Assembly: GCA_037783415.1 (NCBI GenBank)
Contig: JAZGTN010000170.1
Coordinates: 1,531,501 to 1,595,500, forward strand
Reading direction: 5' to 3'
Length of the DNA stretch: 64,000 nt
Origin: Leptasterias polaris
Lineage: Eukaryota > Echinodermata > Asteroidea > Forcipulatida > Asteriidae
Shown piece after piece: positions 27,126-37,600 of the stretch (positions are counted from its first letter, which is position 1; each line of letters opens with the position of its first letter). The notes under the pieces were generated by a model, which did no database searches, was not told where the DNA came from, and saw only the letters and a program-made list of their open reading frames with translations. The translations under genes and the position numbers were made by a program.

Positions 27126-27784
27126 GGAACCTGCACCCGAGATTCTCGGGACCCGTCTGGCGGGCATCGTCTTTTAGTAACACGATTGACCACTTCCCAA
27201 ATAAAACGACATAATACATTGCTCTTTAAAATTAGTTGTTGTCTTTTTACTGTTTACTTTATATGCACCTTATGAAAAAATACAGATTGAGGTTTTGAAA
27301 AATCATGCTTATAATGTTCAACATTGTATTTTTTCTTATTTCACCAGACACTGCAAACGTCCTATGTTATAATTATAACAAAGTTGTTGGCGACTTAAAT
27401 ACCAGACCTCCAGCAACTTAAGCAGATTTAGTCGTTATTTATTGATTAAAGGAGCCCAGTTGTCAAAAAAGAAAAGAAAAGATAAATTTTTTAATTTTAT
27501 TTTTGTCCTGTGTGTACCTTTTAAACTGATGTTATTGTTGAAGTAAAGACCAAGTATAATATTCGCAGAAAAAATGTGTATGTTTCATTGTGTTTGTTCA
27601 TTTATTATAAAGTTCAGACCAGCGGCAACACTAAAGAGAAAAATAATACACTGTGTATTTAGGCCTTTAAACTATCGTGGAAAAACTAAGACTGAGTTCG
27701 AATCAAGTGGTAGTTGGCAGCAGAAGACAGCTTTGATGAACAGGCATTTGCAGCGAAAGGGCAGGGTGTACTAATTATTATTCA
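27126..27784. other. AT-rich intergenic stretch
   Basis: No supported gene. A 66-codon open frame at 27574-27774 has no recognisable domain and no convincing coding features. Nothing else stands out. Confidence 0.3.
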
Positions 27785-28001
27785 CCCCAACATTTGAATG
27801 TGAGAAAGACTTCAGGCACGAAGTCTTTCTCAAGCCTCTGAAAGCAAACAGTTATGTGCAACAAGTGTGTTATTTTCTTGGAACCACGATGACCATTGGA
27901 GCCCAAATGTTCACAGGTTTGTTATTTTATGCATAGTGTTGAGATACACCAAGTGCAGATACTGGTCTTTGACAATTACAAAAAGTAAACACTGCCTTTA
28001 A
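27785..28001. mobile_element. Fragment of a TTAAAGG-ended MITE
   Basis: The right end 'aaacactgcctttaa' and the internal 'cacaggtttgttattttatgc' match (reversed) the family of the element at 28736-29098. Near the left edge lies a perfect 12 bp hairpin, gagaaagacttc / gaagtctttctc with a 6-base loop (27803-27832), like the central hairpin of such elements. The left half is missing. Confidence 0.55.
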
Positions 28002-28245
28002 CTATGCGTGAGCCGACCGTTTTGATGACGTTTTGCCGGTTGTGTTTTGGAAATAAAAAGTTCCAAACATTAAAAAGGGCCTGTATTGCATGTTTTTAAC
28101 AATTATTAAAGGAAAACAAAAACGATAAATATAACAGCAGCTGTATTTTTTTCTCAGACAGTAAAGGCCGCCCAGAGCAACCGGCAGAGGCTCTATCCGT
28201 CGTTTTTAATCCACATACCGGAAGAACACGTTTTGAAACTAACTA

Positions 28246-28492
28246 TCAGATCATTATGTAGGAGCCCGGAGCTGAAGCCGTGTTTTCGAAAAGGGCGATA
28301 ACCTCAGCCGGTGTGATTAGGTAATGTGTAGGTTTCTCACTGGGGTATTCCCCGTCGAGTGTAATCTCTGCCTCCTGTGCACTGAGGTCAAACCATAAAA
28401 AGAAAAACGAAACCGTCGAGGCACCAGACTTGGCCAACACCAACGTTTCGAAGGGCTCCTCGGATCGATTTCCTTGAACAAGCGAGCCTGGC
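28246..28492 (-). CDS. Possible terminal coding exon, function unknown
   Basis: The reverse strand has a richer-GC open frame that would begin at 28492 after a TAG acceptor ('gtttggtgtag') and end at TGA 28246-28248, encoding 81 residues. The frame stays open upstream to about 28556. The product reads like real protein: a hydrophobic strand SFFFLWFDLS, then an acidic stretch, then THYLITPAEVIALFEN. The WFDL strand followed by a His recalls the beta-barrel half of PRMT-type methyltransferases, but this is a faint resemblance and I assign no function. The acceptor's pyrimidine tract is weak and I found no upstream exon. It could be an orphan exon, a pseudogene fragment or chance. Confidence 0.35.
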
Positions 28493-28735
28493 CTACACCA
28501 AACATCAAAGGTAAGATAGTAGTTATATTTTGTCGTGATACAAAGCGTAGTTTTTTGCTATCCTCGTGTTTTGCCTTGTACATTGAACGGGTTATATTTT
28601 GAAGACTTTTTTTCCTATTATAAATTGGGGAATGTATAGGCCTAGGCCTGGAGGCTGTAGCTTCTTTAGTATACAAACCATGCATGTACTAATGTAGACA
28701 CAATTGGGTAATGTCACTCATAATCTGGCTGACCC

Positions 28736-29098
28736 TTAAAGGTATTATACAGGATTGGTAGAGCTGACAAAATAATCACAGACAGTGTTCATGTTTTGTG
28801 TGATTAACCACATACATGAAATAACAAACCTGTGAAAATTTGAGCTCAATTGGTCATCGATGTCACGAGAAAATAGTGAAAAGAGACCTTATGTGTTTTC
28901 TGTTTTTCAAACATCGAGTTTATTATCGCGCGCGATAAAAACTATTGTTTTACTCATTTCTCAGAAACGATAGCATTTTAGGCAGAAATATTTTAAGGAA
29001 CCCTTTCTACCATTACTTACTTTAAATCATGTAAGTTATGTGTGAATCTGTGAACATTTGTGTTTTTCGATCTTACCAATAGTGTACAGGGCCTTTAA
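28736..29098. mobile_element. TTAAAGG-ended MITE, complete
   Basis: The left end 'ttaaaggtattatacagg' and the reversed right end 'ttaaaggccctgtacact' form imperfect terminal inverted repeats of about 30 bp that continue into 'attggta'. A perfect short palindrome around 'tatcgcgcgcgata' sits near 28925. A diverged partial copy is at about 40610-40770. Confidence 0.7.
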
Positions 29099-29748
29099 TT
29101 AAGTAAGACTAAAAAGAGGGTCATTGGCCTAGCAATAAACGGAGACACAAGATCGAAACAAAAATGAACCACAGAGGAAGGGGAGCAACGGGAGGAGGAA
29201 AGAGAAATCATGTCAAAATGTCACTCTGTTTACTTCCTCTTATTCATCCCTTGCATTCATTAATAATAACATTTACATTAATTTCAATGCTGCCATAAAT
29301 CACAAGAATAGTACAAGAAGTTAAATAGTTAAACTGATAGTAGGCCTACATGAACAACAATATTTGACAAATTGATATAATGGTGAACATAAATCAAAAG
29401 GCAACATCTAGGTCCAGGGTGAAGCAACAGCTGTTGTACCCCAGCCTATGGACGGACAGACAAAAGACAGACCATGAAAAGACAGCACATAAACGGGTGT
29501 ACTGTAGTACAGTAATCAGGGCCAGTGTTATTAACCTTATTAATAAATGGGATGGGTTGGGAGAGGCAGAATATTTGCTAGATAGGCCTATGAGAAAAGG
29601 GGGTAGGCATATGCATATTTCGTTACCTAATGTACGATTTAGCCCACGCACAATAGGCTTATCATTGTTATGATATTTCTCATACAGAAAAATCCCTTCT
29701 TTGATCCAGTGTCGCAATACCATGAGTAAGTGTATTTCAGAATAATGC
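29099..29748. other. Intergenic stretch, no gene recognised
   Basis: Overlapping open frames on both strands near 29380-29723 have no recognisable domain and look like chance. No repeat structure seen. Confidence 0.3.
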
Positions 29749-29754
29749 GATAAC

Positions 29755-30655
29755 TATGGGGCGCCGTTTGTCAATTAATTGTTTAGCGTATTTTTGACGT
29801 GTTTTTACCATGGTTTGTAATAATTAGATGTAAACCATAGAAAGTGCTGTCAATATATTTTGTGGTTTACATACCATAAATTTACAATCAAAGCTTATAA
29901 ATTATGGTTTATAAACCATGAAAATTGAATCATCACAAAACATGGTTTATAAACCATGATTTGTGACACACGATTTTTATGGTTTATAAACCATGATTTG
30001 TGAGCACGATTTTTATGGTTTATAAACCATGATTTGTGACACACGATTTTATGGTTTATAATATAAACCATGATTTGTGAACACACGATTTTCATGGTTT
30101 ATAAACCATGTTTTATGATGCTTCACTTTTCATGGTTTATAAACCATGATTTATAAACCATGTTTTGAGGATGCCTAAATTTTCATGGTTTATAAACCAT
30201 GAATCATGATTTGTAAACCATGTTTACATTTTTATGGTTTATAAACCATGTTTTGAAGATGCTTAAATTTTCATGGTTTATAAACCATGATTTGTAAACC
30301 ATGTTTTGATGCTTAAATTTGTATGGTTTATAAACCATGTTTTGAAGGTGCTTAAATTTTCATGGTTTATAAACCATGTTTTGAAGGTGCTTAAATTTTC
30401 ATGGTTTATAAACCATGTTTTATGACGCTTCAATTTTCATGGTTTATAAACCATGGTTTATAAACCATGTTTTGTGATGATTCAATTTTCATGGTTTATA
30501 AACCATAATTTATAAGCTTTGATTGTAAATTTATGGTATGTAAACCAGAAAATAAATTGACAGCACTTTCTATGGTTTACATCTAATTATTACAAACCAT
30601 GGTAAAAACACGTCAAAAATACGCTAAACAATTAATTGACAAACGGCGCCCCATA
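29755..30655. mobile_element. Foldback element built from an 18 bp palindrome
   Basis: The outer 150-200 bp at each end are almost perfect inverted copies, starting tatggggcgccgtttg and ending caaacggcgccccata. GATAAC flanks both sides (29749-29754 and 30656-30661), a likely 6 bp target duplication. The interior is about 15 copies of catggtttataaaccatg, or one-end variants of it, itself a perfect palindrome, separated by 15-25 bp spacers such as 'ttttgaaggtgcttaaattt'. No transposase is present. A 6 bp duplication occurs in the IS3EU and Dada groups, but I cannot assign a family. Confidence 0.85.
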
Positions 30656-30661
30656 GATAAC

Positions 30662-31960
30662 AGCATGTAAAAAACACCCGGATGTGCATACTAAACACAC
30701 TTAACGGAACGCTGAATGGTTTGGTGGTTTTTGTTATGCACAAGTCATTCACAGAAAAAACAGGTTCGTGTCAATTCGTGAAAACGTTTATTTATTTTTT
30801 TTTTTTTATTTACTTGAGCTTGGTGCTCGCCGTGCGTCACAATGGTAAAAAATGCAACTTGTGTGTCGGGTCGTAAAAACGAAAATTTGCACTCTTGTGA
30901 AAAGGTTGCGTGGCATATTGAGGCACCAAGTGCAATTGTTTTATTTGAAGCTGTTAATAAAACTGTTTATATATAGCATATAATTTATTATTTATATTTT
31001 GTTTATAAGTACGTTTTGCACCACACAATTATAGCCTACATATTATTGGAAAGCTTACACTCTACATATACCATGTCATTAATTACAAGTAATATTGATG
31101 GGAAATTTGTACATGCATTTTATGAAATAATATAATTAACTTTGCACCGCGCATAATATTATTGTTGAAAAACGTTTTGTTTAGATATAATTCTATAATT
31201 ATAAGAGTCACGGACAAAAACATGTAAATATCTAAACCCTTGAAAGTTATTGTAGTCTATGTGCACAATTTTATTTACGGTAAAACCCAACTAATCAGCT
31301 TATCCGTTATAGTCGTCAAAACAGCTGTTGTTTCCGTGATGATTTGTATTAGTTTTTCTTCTTCTTCACTTTTAAAGCAATTGTTTCTCTACAGTTCATG
31401 CGCATGTCGCGTGCTTGATGTGTCTCTTGCTTCAACCAGGACATCATTTTCTTGCATAAGTTGTAAACAGAGGGCGCTGTACAGATATATAGACGAAGAG
31501 ATTTGTTACTGCTGTGTAACTCTTGAAACTAAGTAACATTAACTTACGCTTTGGTTTCTTAACTCCAGAAATGTGTTTATTTCCTGGATGGACAGATTTG
31601 TGACCGAAAAATCGCACGTAAGAGCTCACACCTTTGGTAAGTTCATAGGCCCTCTTGCATTTAAATTGAAAATGAAGTTGATTTCAAATGGCATCAAACC
31701 TTGAAGCGAATTCATTTTTAAACGATCAATGACATGTTTGCCCAGCAATGCCAAGCTTAGCCTAAACATTGTCTTCTAGTGTGCTGCTCCTATAATGTAG
31801 ACCTCCCTTTCTTGCTTCAATCAGCTGGCTGTACGAAACACTTTTAATCCAAACTCAAATCTCACTTGCTTCAACTCGCTTATGACTAAACTATGGTTCT
31901 AGGTTCCCTCTCTACAGTTTTGTATGGTTTTTTTTAATACTATAACTATTACTATTCTTT
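30662..31960. other. AT-rich intergenic stretch
   Basis: No gene is supported. 'acagagggcgctgtac' at about 31469 resembles motifs in the 26897 hairpin element and near 46757. A 68 bp interval (31577-31644) lies between a good acceptor (cttaactccag) and donor (ggtaagtt) on the plus strand and is open in two frames, but it has no recognised product. Confidence 0.3.
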
Positions 31961-34000
31961 AGCTGTTCCGACCATTTCAGTCGGAATGGCTATTGTAATC
32001 GCCGAGATATTTATTTTTAGCTGTTCCGACCTTCCAGTCGGAACAGCTATTGTAATCGTCTTGATTTTTATTTTAACACACTTGGTTTTTTTCCTAGGGA
32101 TTCAGCAAAATCCCATTGGCTTAACTACAGTGATTTTTCTGACCGCCATATCTCATTTTTAGGAAAACAAAACACCAGGCATTTTTTTTTACTATTTGGA
32201 AGCTGAAGGCTGGACTTTAGTTTTGAAAACCTTGCTAGATTGAAATTTCTACTTAATTAACCACGTTTAAACGAGGTGAATATTTAGTTAGCTAATATTG
32301 TTCCAATCATATCTCAAGAAGTGTGCATCCGATCCTCAAACTGTTTTCACTTATGGACATGTTTTGTATTGTATAGTGCCTGCTGGCCTAACATTTACCG
32401 TCACGTGATCATGACGTCACTTTTTCGCGTGTTTTCTATCTGTGTACATTAGACATGGCGTTAAAAGGCGCTCAAAGTGTAAATGTTTTGGTGGTGAAAA
32501 AGACAATATTTTCAAAATAAGTTAATTATTAGTTTCCTAAACTACATAAATTGTTTAAAAAATGTAAATGCTTTTTAAAGAGATATTCCAGGCTAGTAAA
32601 AGTAATCAAAGTACCATTATAATTAACAATGAATTAGTAAATCTTGGCACCGTGGCTAAAACGCAGTGCTTCAATGACTATCCAATCACCTTAAATTTGA
32701 CGACAGAACTTGTCTAATAACTCTTTCCACATTGTCAGCAATTTATTTTCCTTTAAGAAGTACGTTTTTGTTTTGATTCCTGTTTAACATTTTATTTTTG
32801 GGTTATTACGTACAGTACCACAGACCGACGTTTCATGCAACGTTTTTGTTGCCTTTCGTTTTCTTCAGTATTAACCATGCAAACGACGTAGCACCCATTT
32901 CTGTGGGCGCTTCCCCAAGAATTGTTTTGAAGTAAATTGAAATGTTTATACTTGTAAATACATGTAAATATAAAGTATATTGAAGTATGTATGGATTATT
33001 AAAAGAAAATAAACAATCTTTGAAACAGAAAGATTGGGACTCGCTGAGGACACCTTGAATTAGTTTTCAGATGTCAAAGGTTAACATTCTTAATTATTTA
33101 TTCACGTCACAGCAGTGTGAATATTTAATTAGCAATCTTGTATCTATCATAATCTCAAGAAGTAAACATCCGATTTTTATATGTTTTCGGTTGTATACTT
33201 GTCTTGTATTTAAAATGTCAATTCCGGTCTAAAATTACCCGTCACGTCATCATAACGTCATTTTTGAGCGTTTTCTATCTGTGTACAAACGCATGGCGCT
33301 ATAAGGGTAAATGTTTTGCTCGTCAAAAACACAATATTTTTCAAATAAATTAAATTGGAATAAGTTGCCTATCATCATGTTCCTTATCAAACCTGTTAGT
33401 ATGAAAAACATATTTTTTTACTGTGGCGTCAACAGGTGTAAAATTACGATAATTCAAAGTTTATTAATAAAAAATCATCTCCTGAACCACAAAAAATCAT
33501 AAAATTGTAATGTTTGTTTTTTATGGTAGCTCTCGACAATTGCGAAATTTTCTTAACCAAGATGACCCCATTTTGATCTTTACTTCCATTCCAAACAGGA
33601 AGTTAAAATATTGAAAAAATCATATCTCCCGAACCACATGTCATAAAGTTGTAATGTCTGTTTTTATTGTAGCTTGCAACAATTGCGACATTTTATTTTA
33701 AAAGATGACCTTACTTTGACCTTTACTTCTGGTCTAAACAGGAAGCTCAACAATTGAGATTGTCATATCTCCTGAACCACATGTCATAAGGTCGTAATGT
33801 TTGTTTTGTATTGTAGCTTGCAACAATTGCGACATTTTATTTTAAAAGATAACCTTACTTTGACCTTTACTTCCGGTCTAAACAGGAAGCTCAACAATTG
33901 AGATAGTCATTATCTCCTGAACCACATGTCATAAGGTCGTAATGTTTGTGAATTCTTGCAGCTTAAAAAGCTCGAAATAAAGAAAATTACCGGAACAGCT
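31961..34000. repeat. Decayed repeat bounded by AGCTGTTCCGAC / CGGAACAGCT
   Basis: The interval opens with two near-identical 58 bp direct units at 31961 and 32019 (agctgttccgacc, then agtcggaa) and closes with the reversed motif cggaacagct at 33991-34000. Two diverged blocks, about 32270-32530 and 33100-33350, align with each other (shared 'gcgttttctatctgtgtaca' type text), so an internal duplication has occurred. No transposase frame survives. Confidence 0.55.
33470..33965 (+). repeat. Tandem repeat of about 145 bp, 3.4 copies
   Basis: The phrase 'ctgaaccac' (or ccgaaccac) recurs at 33482, 33629, 33772 and 33917. Each is followed by 'atgtcataa.gt.gtaatgt', 'tagcttgcaacaattgcgac' and 'acaggaag'. 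The middle copies are most alike, which fits unequal crossing over. Non-coding. Confidence 0.8.
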
Positions 34001-34576
34001 CTGTGATTGTTAGTTACAATCACTATTGTTACTGCTATTATTGCTGCTGTTGCTAACGTTGTTGTTGTTGCTTTTTAAATGTTTTATATTAAAAGTTCAC
34101 CATCGCCGGAAATTATGCACATATGAGGTAAATAGATAAAGAAAGAAAAATCCCCTGTATATCCCCCCGAAAATAGGAACCTTCAACTGTTGGACCAAAA
34201 CAAAACCTATTCATGGAGCAGTTACTGAATTAAATTGAATGAGTTGAATCGTTCCATTATATCATTACTAAAACGATAGTTGCTGATAAGACATTGTTTT
34301 GCGATGTTTCCCTTAAGATCTGTGCTAAAGAGAGAGGGACTCTGGCATCTCAACCAGCTCTGATTATTCTCATCCAGCATGTATCGGTGAGTGGTCATCG
34401 AATATACATACGTTGACAAATCCATATAAATGCATGCAATGCTTGTTTTCTGACGTGAACGAAACCAACGGGCCTTTTGTACATTTTACTGTTATCTGAA
34501 ACCCACATGGTATTTTTTATTTTTTATTTATTATTATTTTTTCTTCTTCATTTTGTGTGTATTTGTTTCTTCTTTT
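34001..34576. other. Upstream flank / intron of the SNTX-like gene
   Basis: AT-rich, no gene seen. Its last 60 bases are a long pyrimidine-rich tract running into the splice acceptor of the next gene, so at least the right part is probably intron. I could not place an upstream exon or promoter. Confidence 0.4.
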
Positions 34577-34579
34577 CAG
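34577..34579 (+). other. Splice acceptor before the large coding exon
   Basis: A long T/C-rich tract ending 'gtttcttcttttcag' precedes the coding exon. The exon would start at 34580, leaving 55 bases of leader before the ATG at 34635. The earlier in-frame ATG at 34557 lies inside this tract and cannot be in the mature mRNA if the site is used. Confidence 0.75.
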
Positions 34580-34634
34580 ATTATTTAATAGGTCAAGCAG
34601 GTGCGATGAGAGGGAGGAACCGATATCAGACACC

Positions 34635-37600
34635 ATGAAGTTACCAGTATTGGGTAGATCTATGGCTGTGGGTGCATTATACGACCGCCGTAGTAATGAG
34701 GTTGTCAAGTCATATAAAGTAAATGCACCGGATCAATTAAAAGTCTTTGAACAGAAAGGGACAAAAATAAACACAATTCTATCGGATTCGTTCCATGACA
34801 AATCTTTGGCTTTAGGACTCGATGCTTCCCTTAAAGTTGGTGTTCTAGTGAATTTGGTTAAGGTAGATGCAGGTGCGAAATACGCTCATGATCGACAGCC
34901 CCTGGACAGTCAGTGCCGCATCACTCTGCACATTGAAACAACCCAGAAGCTTGAATTTGTGACACTGGAAACACTCGAAGCCAACCTGAAAGGTAAAACT
35001 GCTGATGTGTTCACACAGGGAAGGGCCACCCATGTGGTGTCGTCAGTTGTGTATGGTTCCAACACATTTATCGTACTAGATTATTGTGGGAATGAGGAAA
35101 CAGAACATGCTGCAAAAGTCCTCAAAGACCTTGTGAAAAAAATTGTTCATGTCAAAGAAGGTGAAAGTACACCTGTTGTTGGTGGGGATCAATATGTACA
35201 GTGCAGGGTATATAGTGACTTGATACAAGAGTGTAACCCAGTAGATATTGAAGGTCTCTTTACACTTATGACATCATTGCAAAAAATTTCTGAGGAAAAA
35301 GTTGTTCCTATTACATTTTTCGTATATCCCCTCAGCAAGATAGATCCTAGATCTTCTCGTGTATTTAGCAATATAAGCGACAGTGTCTCTGCGACAGTGT
35401 ATACTTTCCTTGAAGGTTTAGAGGAGTGTTTGATCAGAAGCCATGATTTGGCGAGAGACCCAGTCTGCAAAGATTTTCCACAAATGAAAGATAAACTTGA
35501 GTTTTTCCAACGTCTACTGATCGAGTACAGATCGAGTTACAAGAAAGAGATACGTCGCCTATTGCCCTTTATTCTGGGTGGTAGTGATGGCGAGGGATGC
35601 ATCAAGGACATGTTCCGTGATGTTGATTCGTCACCATTCAATCTGACGTCAATGAAAGCATGGGTACAGAGTAAGCGCAAAGAGATGAGTGCTATCAAGA
35701 AGTACGTTACGTTCTTCCCTGATGATGTGGAAATCATCAATTCTCACGAAACTCTGGATGACATTCTCGTTGATCCAAGTATTGAGAACGTGGTTTGCTT
35801 TACTTTCCAACTGAATGGGATAGATGAAGGTTATTTGAGAGTGTTATCCCAGTACATCGCACCGGAGAGACAAATTAGCAGTTACAAAGATGCCCAATGG
35901 TACGACGATGTGTCTTTGATGAAGGAGATGAGGCTCAACGCAAAACTGTTTTCTGATTTCTTTGAGAGTAACAAAGAGACGGGCTCTCCCAAGTTCATCG
36001 AGACCGGGTTCAAACGTCTTCAGCCCGGATTATCTGAAGGAGAAAGCAGCAGAATCGGCGGAACGGTATTCCTTTTTGAGGAAGGTATATTGACCCAGCA
36101 GGATTTTCAACCACCGAGTCAGCCTTTGGATCCCCAGTGTGACGTCCTTGATGAACACTCAGTTACTCTGAAGTGGACTCAACCCGAGTATGGTATGTCA
36201 AACGTTCAGAGGTACGCCGTCAAGTACAAAGTATTTCGTGGTCAAAATGAGCAAACAGGTGAACCCCAAGAGATGCAAACAGAAAGTCTGGAAACCTTAG
36301 TTACGATTGACAATCTAAAACCAAACCAATCCATACAGTTCAAAGTTAGTGCCGTGTGCCCAGCAGGTGTAGGCCCCGAGAGTAAGCAAAGTGCTGTGGC
36401 AACAACACTGTCGGCAAAGTCACCTGAAAAACCAGAGGTCCGAAAGGTGACTGCTTCCAGTGTTGACCTGGAATGGAGACAGCCCCGTCAGATCGGGAAA
36501 GGTGAAATCATATCCACCTATGTCATCGAGGTGATGGATGCGACGGGGAACTTGATTGTTAAAGTCGAAGTCAAATCGTCCAAGAATGAGTTCAAAATTA
36601 AGAAACTGGAGCCAAATACAACCTATATATTTCAGGTAGTTGCTGTTTATAAGTCAGGCATAAATAGCCCACCAAGTGCAACTAGCGAACTTTGTACCAC
36701 TAGTCCAGCAAGCCAGCCAGGAAAACCTGCAGTTGGTGGTATCAAATCATCCAGTGTTGAAATCACCTGGACCAATCCTACCACTGTGGGAGTAGGCGTG
36801 GTGCTAAGTGACTACTTCATAGAATACCGCAAAGAGGCCAGTCGACAGCAGTCTACTAAATCGATAGAAAGTGTATGGGAGAAGATCGTTTTGCCCGAGA
36901 AAGGTACCGCAGACAAATGCTGTGTTATTCAAGGTTTAGATCCAAATATGACCTACGTGGCAAGGGTAACACTCGTTTGTTTGATGGCCAAGAGTGAGAC
37001 ACCCGCCATGATACCTAGCGTCAATAGCGATTCTTTCACCACGCTTCCTGCTGGCCCACCAATAAATCTAAAAGCCCAGCAGGTATCAGCATCACAGATC
37101 AAAATCAAGTGGTCAGAACCACTCATTGGTTTTAATACTGATCTTATGCACTACGAAATTGAATATGGCACCGATAACGACCCTGGCGATGTTAAAACGG
37201 AGGTAGGTGATTCATCTTGCGAGTTCATAATCAGTTCGGTCCAACCGGGAAAACTCTACAATATTAAAGTGTCTTGTGTTTTTAGAAAGGCTGGAAGGGG
37301 GGAATGGAGCATGGTACAGATTAAAACCCGCATGCTTTTAAAGTATGATGTCATCAAGTACTCTAAGACTTTAGAGGCTGGTTGTGAAAAGACCGGCAAG
37401 CCACAAGTTTTTGGTTTGCCCCTAAAAAAGGTGTGCCAGAAGTCCGGGAGTCGTAGTTACAGCTTTGGTGAAAAACCTAGAATAGGGAGTGAGCACAAAG
37501 TGATTATGGTTGTTGGCGTCACTGGGTCCGGAAAGAGCACCCTTATCGATGCCATGGTCAATGACATCTTGGAAATAGAGTGGAAGGATTGCTATCGATT

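Noticed and set aside
29895..30540. CRISPR-like array of regularly spaced palindromic repeats
   Set aside because: Spacers are similar to one another and irregular, the repeats lie inside inverted ends with a target duplication, and the DNA is animal.
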